From assembly GCA_037974335.1 (NCBI GenBank), contig CM075760.1, positions 11,440,600 through 11,504,599 of the forward strand: 64,000 bases of DNA, in the 5' to 3' direction. Under the pieces are notes generated by a model. The model had not been told where the DNA came from. It saw only the letters and a list, made by a program, of their open reading frames with translations, and searched no databases. Positions 54,641-64,000 of the stretch are shown here, piece after piece. The first letter of the stretch is position 1; each line of letters opens with the position of its first letter. A program made the position numbers and the translations under genes. The DNA comes from Prionace glauca (Eukaryota > Chordata > Chondrichthyes > Carcharhiniformes > Carcharhinidae).

Positions 54641-56177
54641 ACAAGCCTACAAGTGACACTTGTAGTTTTCCAGTGAGTTTCACAAATATTTCTGTTGCCA
54701 CCTTATTTACTTTTCACCCTGTTGCCTTCACTAATTTGGGTGAGGGTTTGTTGATTAATTTGTTGTGTATGAAAGAGCCAGTATTTTATATAATACAATC
54801 ATTCCTCCTCAACCATATCATGCTCTCTCTTTCTGTCCTGGATTTGAAGATTCAGCATCAGCAGAGAAATGAACCATCCGAACTGCAGGAAAATCTCCCC
54901 CTACTCTTCAAGAGGATCAGCTTGCTAACTCCCGAGAAATGTATTTCACCCAGACACTCTGGAAGGATTGAAGGTATTAGATGGGCACACATTGAATAAA
55001 GGAGTTGTTTCAATTTATGAAGTAGTCAAACACAAATATGGAAATATAGAACAACATCATTCAGCACCATTTATCAATGAATCCACCAGTCCATTCACTA
55101 ATTCCGCAATCAAAATATTCAGGCATCCAACAGTCATTTATCCATCAGTCAATCAAATGCCATTCATTCCTGTGTCAACACAGTCATACATTTATTGTTT
55201 GTGTAGATGGTGACATCAATTATTTTAATTGATCCAGTGATCCAGAGGTCCAGGGCAATGATGTGAGGACGGGGATTTAAGTCGGGCCGTTCCCGCAGGT
55301 AGATTTTGAATTCTATTGATAAATCTGGAATGGATACTAATTGCGATCATTGGAACCGCTCTGATTCCCCAACGGAGGAAATCTGCCATCCCTACATTGT
55401 CTCACAAGGATATAACTGCAGACTGAAAGCCAAATAGCTGACTCTTTAATATCTACAGAAGTGTCCAAGAAAACCAGTCAATTTAAGGGAATTTGGGACA
55501 GGCAAAGAGTGTTGGTCTTTCCAAACAAACATCCCATGGAAAGATAAAAGGAGATAAAATATAAATGTGCATGCTCAAATATAACAGCATGTATCATCTC
55601 TCTGAGCCATTTTTCAGTCTGCCTGTGATTATTTCTGTCCGTCCATCACAATATCCTGATGTGTTGGAAAAATCATCATTGTTGTTAATTGGGTGCCAGA
55701 GAAGGTGGAAAATAATCCTTTCTTTAGAGATGGGAAAACATCATCTAGATTTATAACTTCCAAAAATTCAAGTGCCTCCAGTACTGTTGCTGGGTAGATT
55801 TGTTTATAAATAGACCTTACTGATAACATGCAGGGTTTTAAGTTGGCTTGGAGCCAAGCGGTCAGTTCTGATGAAACTGATCTTTGATCTACTGCACAAA
55901 CACCCCCAGATGTTTCCTGTCAATAACTTTGAGCATTTGACACCAGCCTGGATTGCTGCCAAATACTGTGTGGGACAGATTAGCGTGAAGCTCAATGGAC
56001 AACATGGGATTCAGACATTTAAACAGTAAATGTTTAATTCCCACAATTTAAATCGCAATCATTCCAATCAAGTATTTTCATTCAGTGTCCTGTTCAGTAC
56101 CTGAGTAAATACTATGTCAAACAATAAAGTGACCGGATCATTTTTTTTCATTTCTATAGTTTCCGAGTAAATTTCAT
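54641..56177. other. Spacer inside the inverted repeat, no gene seen
   Basis: AT-rich. Open frames at 54673-55213 have no motifs. Confidence 0.4.
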
Positions 56178-56349
56178 TCCAATAATTAAAGTCTGTTTAT
56201 TAATCACTTCATGAAATGTGAGAGAGAGATGTTGATGGGCCCAGTTCCCCAGTGAAGTAAAATCAATGCAATGACATGAAATAATATTAAAACAACATCA
56301 TAAAACTGACATGAACACCGGGGATTCCTGGAAAATTCTGAAATTTGTG
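56178..56349. repeat. Right arm of a long inverted repeat
   Basis: Pairs with 53939-54120. It lies about 1.06 kb upstream of the Ig V start codon. Confidence 0.85.
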
Positions 56350-56544
56350 TATCACATTGAAACAGCAGCGTCTCTTGTACCTGATTAGCACCGTGTTCTA
56401 TTGTACGGTATAATCTGATTTCTGTTATTGAAGAGTTCCTCTCATTGCTGCCAATGAGTGGAGAAATGATCAGTTCATAACCTGATTCAATGGAAGATAA
56501 AACATTTATTCTTGTGATACTGTGCAATGTGCCGCAAAGTCCTG

Positions 56545-57000
56545 ATATCCTGTATTCCCAATACCAGTGTATGTTAGACAGCCGGTGGCCAATAGAGTGA
56601 GCTGTAATGACCTGGATGCTGAAGGAGAACTTTAATGATCTCAGCGTCCGTTCCGATTCATTAACTTCTCCATCAAAAAATCAATTTAATTTTATGTTTC
56701 TCTGTCAACTCACTATTTAATTACCAGGAGGTTGGGATTCTCATTATTTTCAAAGGCCTGTCTTCGAGATTGGGGCAGTTTGACAAATATAAGGAGAAAC
56801 ATTGTATTGTGTGAGAGTTTCTTCTCATCTCCAAACCCAATTTGTACAGCGAAAGCCACCAAACTGTAAATAGAATCACTTTGTATGTTCTACACATTGA
56901 GTTACAGAAATCGATGGTAATTCTTCTGATAAATTGTGCTTTATTATTATAATGTGGCAGAGACACGGAGTTGTTGCAAAATTCTCTAATGTTCCAAAAT
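56545..57000 (+). other. Upstream flank of the IgH V, paralogous to 45.1-48.3 kb
   Basis: Shared blocks with the dead cluster at 45075-45270 and 48180-48345 keep the same order. No coding potential. Confidence 0.65.
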
Positions 57001-57311
57001 GTTATTTCATCATTTTCAGATTTATTTTCTTGTTGGGGGTGTGGTAATAAAATCACCATATTTACAATGGAATTACTTATTTAAATAAATAAATGATGAA
57101 CTGTAACATCACCATCAGAAATAATGGGGACAATACAATGAACATTTCAGCCAAACAAATATCCCGATACAGATAAAATGCCCATTTTAATATTAATCTA
57201 TTGTAAATCTCCGAGTCCATTCTGTTGGGGGTGTGGAAGGTGGATCAACAGGCGCCGCCTCCAGCAGGGAATCAACAGGCGGCGCCTGGAAAGCCGCCCC
57301 CTTCTGCCGGG

Positions 57312-57321
57312 TATTTAAATA
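57312..57321 (+). promoter_or_regulatory. TATA-like box of the IgH V
   Basis: TATTTAAATA stands 90-100 bp before the leader ATG at 57411. I found no clear octamer (ATGCAAAT or its reverse) in the 200 bp upstream. Confidence 0.5.
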
Positions 57322-57410
57322 CCGCTCACTGGGACCGGAATCCAACAGTCCGGGAGCTGGTTTGTTCACTGAGTTCCTGACACAACCATTTCCCCCAAAT
57401 CACCAGAAAG

Positions 57411-57893
57411 ATGAGGTCGGCCATTTCTCTCAGTTTGTTGCTGACTTTCTTATCTGGTGAGTATTTTTTTTATTATTGTTCAAGTTTCTCACTGTTACTG
57501 TCTCAGTGTTAGTCTCTCTCTGGAATGTTCCAGAGTCAGCAATCATTTCACTAAGATTAATCCTCTGTTTTTTGATCTATTTTTACAGGTGTCCAGTCGG
57601 AGATTGTGTTGACCCAGCCAGAGGCAGCGACCGAGGCTCCCGGAGGTTCCCTGAAACTGACCTGTAAAACCAGCGGGTTCGATCTTAGCAGCTACGACAT
57701 GTACTGGATCCGGCAGGTACCCGGACAGGGCCTGGAGTGGCTGGTTAGGTACTATACTTCATCCAGCAACAACTACGCCCCATCAATTAAGGGTCGATTT
57801 ACTGCGTCCAAAGACACTTCAAACAGCATCTTCTCTTTGGACATGAGGAGCCTGAAGATTGAAGACACGGCCATCTATTACTGTGCAAGACAA
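57411..57893 (+). CDS. IGHV: Immunoglobulin heavy-chain V segment, germline and apparently intact
   Basis: Leader exon 57411-57456 ([15 protein letters not shown]) ends in a G|GTGAGT donor. After a 132-bp intron, the acceptor TTTTTACAG leads to exon 2 at 57589. The mature domain starts [16 protein letters not shown] and has the V-set landmarks: Cys in LTCKTSG, Trp in [14 protein letters not shown], and the second Cys in [10 protein letters not shown]. The framework is that of shark IgM-type VH; without the constant exons IgM and IgW cannot be separated. Coding ends with CARQ at 57893, directly followed by the recombination signal, so the segment is unjoined. Function: antigen-binding V domain after V-D-D-J joining in B cells. 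Confidence 0.93.
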
Positions 57894-57932
57894 CACAGCG
57901 AGAGGATCCAGGGCTGCACCCGGACAAGAACA
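57894..57932 (+). promoter_or_regulatory. V 3' recombination signal, 23-bp spacer
   Basis: Heptamer CACAGCG (57894-57900), 23-bp spacer, nonamer ACAAGAACA (57924-57932). The first four heptamer bases, essential for RAG cutting, are canonical (CACA). Confidence 0.9.
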
Positions 57933-58150
57933 GCCCGAGAGGGGATATCAGCATCTCCCATCATAACCTGAAGGTCAGTATCTGTTTTAAATGCAATATG
58001 ATCGAGGCTGGTCACAACCAAACTATAATCGTGTTAAAAAAAAGTAACACAGAATGTATTTAACGGTAAAACTTCCCAAACTCACCCATATAACTGGTGA
58101 GCTTTTCACTGACTTTATATTCATTGTACTGTCGGCAAGTACCACACACG

Positions 58151-58353
58151 ATATATGACTCTGTTTAATATTTCTGATAGATTGTGTTGTATAAACAGTT
58201 GCCTACATTTTACATGAGATATATGACTCTGTTTAATATTTCTGATAGATTGTGTTGTATAAACAGTTGCCTACATTTTACATGAGATATATGACTCTTG
58301 TTAATATTTCTGATAGATTGTGTTATATAAACAGTTGCCTACATTTTACATTG
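58151..58353 (+). repeat. Three 68-bp tandem repeats in the V-D1 spacer
   Basis: ATATATGACTCTGTTTAATA starts units at 58151, 58219 and (as ATATATGACTCTTG) 58287. Units 1 and 2 look identical by eye; unit 3 has a few changes. Confidence 0.92.
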
Positions 58354-58415
58354 GAGCGAAATTAATGGTCCATTTAAAGTGAATATTGAACAGCAGTACT
58401 GAACAGAGTGAGTGC

Positions 58416-58496
58416 AGTTTTTGTATGGGTGTGTGTCACTGTGATATACTATGGGAGTCACAGTGCTGAGAAAAGCGCCATCCTCATACAAAAACC
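58416..58496 (+). other. IGHD1: IgH D1 segment with its recombination signals
   Basis: Left signal: nonamer AGTTTTTGT (58416-58424), 12-bp spacer, heptamer CACTGTG (58437-58443). D1 coding: ATATACTATGGGAGT (58444-58458). Right signal: heptamer CACAGTG (58459-58465), 22-bp spacer, nonamer ACAAAAACC (58488-58496). The right heptamer and nonamer match the consensus exactly. Germline D reads IYYGS in one frame. Confidence 0.93.
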
Positions 58497-58805
58497 TCAG
58501 AAAAGGACGTTGCTTAAATTTGTGACCAATGCCATTGCCGAATGCCAAAGTAAATGAGGGTTCAACAGAATAATACTTAGAAACAACATTGTTTCTTTTT
58601 AAGATGTAAAATGCTTCAATTTTATTGTTATTGATTTACACGCTGAATTTGCACAGAGAGTGTAAAAGTTTCTAACCCCCTTTATCAATATCATGACCAG
58701 TAAAAATTGAAGTATCTCACTGAGTCACCCTTAACGAGCTGGAAACAGGCTTTTGAAATAGCAGTGAAATTAACTGTCTGTATTTTACAGTTAACAGTCC
58801 GCCTC

Positions 58806-58874
58806 AGTATTTGTCATGCTGTGTCTCACTGTGATAACTGGGATGGCACAGCAGTTACTGTCAATACAAAAACC
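58806..58874 (+). other. IGHD2: IgH D2 segment with its recombination signals
   Basis: Left signal: AGTATTTGT (58806-58814), 12-bp spacer, CACTGTG (58827-58833). D2 coding: ATAACTGGGATGG (58834-58846). Right signal: CACAGCA (58847-58853), 12-bp spacer, ACAAAAACC (58866-58874). With 12-bp spacers on both sides it can join D1 or V on the left and J on the right. Confidence 0.93.
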
Positions 58875-59199
58875 CCTCAGCACTGATTGACTGAAACTGG
58901 ATCAGTGTCACTTTTAAATCCCAACTGTAATCACAGTACAGTATTATTTATGTCCAGCACTGACCACATGACAAGAATAAACATGGAAAATCTTGATAAT
59001 TACTCAATTATCGATGTGTGTTTTCAACAACATGTTCACGTGTCACTCTGTGAAATATAAAACTTTAGGGTCATTTATGAATGTCAAATGATATCCAGAA
59101 ATACAATTATAATCTAATAAACATTAATTGATTTTGCTTTTCCTTGGGTTTGTGGATATTTAAAATAATGGTGATTTTGTCTCTATTTTGTGCAGGGAC

Positions 59200-59286
59200 G
59201 GTTATTGGATGACACAGCCTACGGAATGTGACACTGTGACTACTTCGCTTACTGGGGACAAGGGACCATGGTGACGGTGACTACAG
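59200..59286 (+). other. IGHJ: IgH J segment with 23-bp-spacer signal and splice donor
   Basis: Nonamer GGTTATTGG (59200-59208), 23-bp spacer, heptamer CACTGTG (59232-59238). J coding 59239-59286 reads YFAYWGQGTMVTVTT, with the WGQG bulge motif. It ends ACAG|GTAAGA, a strong donor for splicing to the first constant exon, which lies outside the window. Confidence 0.94.
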
Positions 59287-59589
59287 GTAAGAACCATCCA
59301 CTTATTGAGTAACTGGTTTACATGTGTCTTTGTTTTATATTTTTATCTGTACTAATAATCCATGTGGTAACATCAATGTGAGTTTGGTGGATTCTCGGTT
59401 GAGAATTGTTACAATGTTTCCTGTGATTCTGCTGCGAAGGGGTTTTAGAATTCTGCTCTTTCTGGACAATACGTACTGCTGAGGGATTCAATCCCAAATT
59501 GTTGGGATGTTGTGTTTATCTGTTGAGGTTACACTGTGTGGTTGGGTTACTTTAAAAGCCGAATGTCTGTTATACAATTCAGCGTTTCT

Positions 59590-61500
59590 GCAGCGTTTAA
59601 TCTCGGTGACATCTAGTGGCTGCGGTTTGTACCATCTACTGCACAAGTGTTTGAAATTTGGACCAAAAATTTAAAACAATCTAAAATTTCTATATTTATC
59701 CAGTGAAAATGTTCCACTCACTCACAATGCTGGTGCTGCTGTGCAATATTTTCTGCTTATTCTAAACATGAATTAGTTTGGTGATGGGCTAATTGGCTGG
59801 AATTTATATTAAACATTTCTGTAAATGTTATATTTGATTCTGTTGAGAGTGTTTGTAGAATTGAGCTGCTTCCGCATGAAGCGGGGTTCAGTCTCTCAGT
59901 GATGCGTGTTTTTTCCTCTGATGAGGAGATTATGAATCTGGATGACTCTAAATACGTAAAATTTGTGAATTAATTTTTTGTTTCTGCATTGTTTGAACTC
60001 AGTGACACTGAGCTGTTACACGTTTTGTGATTGAATATGAATATTCTGCGGGTCGCAACTGCTTGATGCATGACTGCAGGGAGAAATAAAGCAGGCTTTA
60101 TTGTATTTGTATGTTTAAAATCTTTAGTGATATCGGCTTACTCCACTCATTCAGAACATAGTTTGTCACTGCATTCAGATTTTGGGGTATCTGCAATGTT
60201 TAATCTCGGTGGCATTTGATGGCTGGAACTTTTACCATCCAAATGTTTAAATATGTTTGAAATATGACCCAATATGAATAAGACGTGATAAAGTTTCAAC
60301 GCTAATTTGTTGGACAAATTCTACCTCCTCGCAATGCTATTGCTATTATTCTAGATTTCTGTTTAGTTTAATAATTGGTTAAGAGCTGGTTTGCTAGATT
60401 CGATATTGAGGTTTTTTTTGCAATGTTATATTTGATTCTGTTGAATGGATAATTGATCTGTTTTTCTGTGAAACGGATTCATTCCCTCATTGATGTGTTT
60501 TGTTGTGTTTCTGCTGAGGAGATTCTATGGTGCAGTCACTGTGAATGTTTAAAATTTGTGCTATAGTTTGGCTTTGTGGCATTATTTCTGTGTTGTTTAA
60601 ATAGTGTATAACGGTGCCGTTGAGAGTTTAGATGTTTTCTGGTTGAACAGAAACAATCTTTGAGTTTGAAAATCCATGTAGGGAGAAAACAAGCAGGTTG
60701 GGGGGAAAGAACACCTAAAAAATATTACAGCATTTTTATAAATTTTAAATAACGCTTACAAATTCAAGTGAGTCATGACTTACAACGCTCATTCGGACAC
60801 TAAGTCTTTGCTGCAATCACAAACTTCCCATGAACAAGTTTAATAGTAAAATTAATGTAAATCAAAGAATTATTAATCGGTAATTTAACTCCATATTCAC
60901 CACAGATTATTTTATATTAATAATTTAGCAATAATCCCCTTTAATAGTTCTGTTGTGTATTTCACACAATTAACATGACCAGAACATTTTCCAGACTGGA
61001 AATATTTTGTGACAATTCCAGAAGCTATTTCAATGATAACCTGCTGTTTTCACAGCCGTGCTCAGTTGAACAAGACACTTTGCATTAATCGGTACATCCC
61101 AGATTAAGTTCACATTTACTGGAATACGAGTTTTGCAGAATAATTTCCTTTTTGGAAATTTTTGTATCCGATTATTAATTTTTTTCTATGCAATTGGAAC
61201 CAGATTATCCGTTCTAAGTATTTTTTTAAATTAGATACCGAGATAATTAATTACTTTTCGCATCTCAAAATTTGTGAAATTGTTTAGTGTTGCTCAATTG
61301 TTTTTACATTGTTTACGCTCAGTGAAACTGAGCAGTTCTGGCGAAATGAAAATAAAATTGCCTTTGAATATTCTTGTAGGGATAAAGCAGAAAAGTTTCG
61401 GAAAATAAAATAAATATATGTTAGGGCATTTTATTCATGTTAACTAAGGTTACATATTAAAAAAACATGAATTACAATTCACTGTACCTCTGTTAGGGAC
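59590..61500 (+). repeat. Diverged tandem units of ~600-700 bp in the J-C intron
   Basis: Marker blocks recur in the same order: TTTAATCTCGGTG (59596, 60200), GATTCTGTTGA (59836, 60428), AAATTTGTG (59960, 60548, 61268), and an AGGGAGAAA or AGGGATAAA block (60079, 60679, 61378). Divergence is high. Confidence 0.6.
59606..59623 (-). promoter_or_regulatory. Possible CTCF-like site in the J-C intron
   Basis: The reverse strand reads GCAGCCACTAGATGTCACC, close to the CCACTAGRTGGCR form of the CTCF core but with T for G. Its tandem copy near 60206 is degenerate. Confidence 0.3.
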
Positions 61501-63100
61501 ATTACACTGCCCTGAATCTGTTATATTCGAAGTCCTCATTTTCAGAAAAATAATTGCCCAGTTTTTGTGATTTGAGACAGTCAGGGAGAAATAGTTAAAA
61601 GGCAAAGGGAGTTTTAAAATGAACATCAGGTTAATTTAAATTTTTATTGATTTTTTCACTGTTGTAATTTGACCTTTGATCAATTAGAATCAAACAGTTT
61701 ATAAAAATTTGACAGACTGAACACAGTTTTCTGACAGATGGAATTCGCTGACACTCAAGTAAAATTGTTCAAATGATTGTCTTTGAATTGTAGTAAAGTG
61801 TCAACAGAAACTGGCTACCGACTGACAATTAAATGCTTGAAATTCAAAAAGATTATATAAAAATAATATATTATAAATACTATAAAAATAATATTAGCTC
61901 AGCACTTAATAACATCATGTCTCCCATTAATGTTAAACACAGAATAAATGACAGAATGGAAGAATAAATGACAGAATGGAAGAATTCATACTAACTGAAG
62001 CTTATGTTTAATTCTTATTAAATATTATAATGAAGAACAGGTTGAGACTTATATTCTGCATCGTGTTTTTAGCGTTACAGAGGATTTGAATCAATTATCG
62101 TCTCTGTGTTTGCACTGTTTAATTCAGATCTTCTTTAATTAAACAATGTGTTCAGTAATGAAGTTGTTATATGCGTGGTCTAAATTATTAAATCTAGGAA
62201 GCAGTATTATTGATTTCAAACGGCCAGGCCGTTACAGTCTGGGCAAAGTCAGAAATCTGCATTTTTAACACGTTTGTTCGTTGTAATAAGATATTTGTCG
62301 TAAAAGTGAAAAAGTAAAATATTACAATGTGATTAGATTTAAGTAAATGAATGACAGATGTTTGAATGTTTCCATTCAGTAATTTGAAATTATAGTTTAA
62401 CATTGAGATTTAATTGTAACCTAATTATTTAACAATGTTGGGGACAGAAGCACGTTTTGAATGATTGAAAACTCATTTTATTACAGAGAACATATCAGCT
62501 GACAGGAGAACTAACTGACAATTAACAATAACTTAAAATGTAATATTAACGCTGATTAATTTAAAACAAAAGACCTTGAATATTGCACTAGCGTGCAAAA
62601 TATCATCAGTCTTAGAGAATATTTAATTGTATCAAAATGAATTCAAAAACAAAACATTTCTTTACTCAGCTGTGCTCGGCTCGATAAGTTGCTTTGCCTT
62701 GATAATTTTGTTGATTACATTTAATTAAGAAATTAGATCCAATCAGGTAACGATTTTCAATGTAAATATTTCCCGGTTTGTTTAATTCTTAGTGTGTCAC
62801 TGTATCTCTGTTAGGGACATTGAACTGTTACTGTGTCACTGTATCTCTGATAGGGATATTGAACTGTCCTGAATCTGTTATTTTTGCTCATTTTCAGCGA
62901 AATTACATTTTTACACAATTTTCGCGAAGTGATACAGGCAGAGAGAAATAATTAAAAGTCGAGAGGAGTTCTGAATACCCGTTTAATTTAAAATAGGTTA
63001 TTGATTTTCTGTTGTAACTTGACTATTGATCAATGAGAATCCAACAGTTTGAAATTGACAGATTGAACAGATCTTTCTGCTGGGAACTCGACTGTTGAAC
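61490..63100 (+). repeat. Second duplicated block in the J-C intron
   Basis: 61480-61735 (TGTACCTCTGTTAGGGACAT to GACAGACTGAACACAG) matches 62798-63075 (TGTATCTCTGTTAGGGACAT to GACAGATTGAACAGAT). Within the second copy, CACTGTATCTCTGTTAGGGA is locally duplicated. 61945-61985 also has a 22-bp tandem duplication (AATAAATGACAGAATGGAAG). No constant exon seen. Confidence 0.65.
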
Positions 63101-63559
63101 TGTTTGTGTCTGTTCTGTTTCTGGGCGTGTGGTCACTGTGTTGGGACCAGGAATCTCCCTGACTGGTTATAAATCTTTTGATTCCTTCTCCTGTCCTGCA
63201 AGAAGTGAAATTTTATTTATTTCTTCAATGCGCTTGTATCTGTGGGAAATGTGACTGTTTGACTCGGTGTCTCAGAAATTAAGTCCCTGAAGCATATTGT
63301 GTCTATCAGAGAAGCAGAAACATCAGACTTTAGAGGGAGAATTGGGTGATTTTTAAGCAGTGATGTACCGGCCTTGGGAATGTTCGATGAACAAATACAA
63401 AGTGAGATTTACTATATTGTGCTCCGTACTACAGCAGCCCCTGAACTGTTTAGTTTGACAGTTGAAGGGTCAAATTCACTTGCATATTATTTTTAATCTT
63501 CTAAAGGCATTTTAGAGACATTTGCGCGGCCAGAATTTTTAATCTAATTGTTCCTTCAT

Positions 63560-64000
63560 AAAGTGTTGATATGAAGCATCCTTGAACAACTGCAGTCCAT
63601 ATGCTGCAGGCATCCGCCCTGCTGTTAGGCAGGAAGTTCCAGGAGTTTGACCCAGCGATTATGAATGAATTGAGAAATTGTTTCAGGTCAGGATGGTGTG
63701 TGTTTTGGAGGGAAGCTTACAGGTTATAGTGTTTCAGATATGGCTGCTGCCCTTGTCCTGTTAGGATGTAAAGGCAGCGGGTTTGGACAGTGTAATCTAT
63801 GGAGCCTTGGTGAATTGCTGCAGTGCATGTTGTATATAATGCACACAGTGCTGACACTGCTTGTTAGTGATGGAGAGAGTGAATAGGGTGAATGAGGGGC
63901 CGGGTAATCTTGTGGGTGGCTTTGCCCTGGATTGTGTCAGATTGCGTGAGGTTTTACAAGTTTCTCTCATTGAGGAAAGAGGAAATTATTTAATTGTGAC
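63560..64000. mobile_element. Interspersed repeat, runs to the right edge
   Basis: Contains GAAGTTCCAGGAGTTTGACC, GCTGCTGCCCTTGTCCTGTT and GAGCCTTGGTGAATTGCTGC, matching 53285-53490 in its first part. It is moderately diverged. Confidence 0.6.

Noticed and set aside
57100-57410. Octamer (ATGCAAAT) in the Ig V promoter
   Set aside because: Not found in either orientation; only a TATA-like box is supported.
1-64000. LTR retroviruses or other virus-like fossils
   Set aside because: No paired long terminal repeats, gag, protease, integrase or envelope signatures were recognised. RT-bearing sequences here are CR1-type LINEs and one L2-like fragment; the Penelope-like pieces show only termini and GIY-YIG remnants.

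Overview
The window looks like germline DNA of a cartilaginous fish, most likely a shark. The main evidence is near the right end: an unrearranged immunoglobulin heavy-chain mini-cluster in the order V-D1-D2-J (57.4-59.3 kb), with V-to-J packed into under 2 kb. That is the shark multi-cluster layout. The interspersed repeats agree: HE1/V-SINE-type tRNA-derived SINEs, CR1 LINEs with TTCTTATG tails, and Penelope-like retroelement (PLE) ends. The DNA is eukaryotic, intron-bearing and repeat-dense. I saw no prokaryotic operons, CRISPR arrays, rRNA or genuine tRNA genes.

Left part (0-33 kb): a cluster of poly-C2H2 zinc-finger genes. Open reading frames are ZNF1 (minus, 1-622), ZNF2 (4480-5781, 15 fingers), ZNF3 (18625-19719, 13 fingers), ZNF4 (21758-22306, 6 fingers) and ZNF6 (29985-31079, 13 fingers). 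ZNF5 (minus, 27.2-28.2 kb) and several short relics are decayed. No KRAB or other effector domain is visible. ZNF1-4 keep all fingers in one 3' exon behind a recognisable splice acceptor; none was placed for ZNF6. Copies are arranged head-to-head around CCAAT/GC-box promoters (1.8-2.3, 21.25 and 29.15-29.5 kb), so pairs sharing a divergent promoter look like the unit of duplication. ZNF1 is cut by a CR1 insertion that stays in frame with reverse transcriptase. A CpG-rich promoter with ten 33-bp units, each carrying a YY1-type CCATCTTG site, closes the cluster at 32.5-33.3 kb, followed by a CTCF-like site.

Middle part (33-57 kb): gene-poor DNA with microsatellites, degenerate minisatellites of about 27 bp, old CR1 copies with nested SINE and PLE insertions, and one well-preserved CR1 with a 698-codon reading frame (45962-48058). 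A dead IgH V segment lies at 48.5-49.35 kb, broken by two retroelement insertions. Its upstream flank is paralogous to that of the intact V, so an older Ig cluster once stood here.

Right part (57-64 kb): the intact V-D1-D2-J cluster. Its recombination signals read V(23), 12-D1-22, 12-D2-12, 23-J, which allows V-D1-D2-J joining and forbids direct D1-J joining. The constant exons must lie beyond the right edge; the last 4.7 kb is J-C intron built from diverged tandem duplications, ending in an interspersed repeat.

Use of memory: repeat family names (CR1, V-SINE/HE1, PLE) come from recognising motifs and from comparing copies inside the window, not from a database search.
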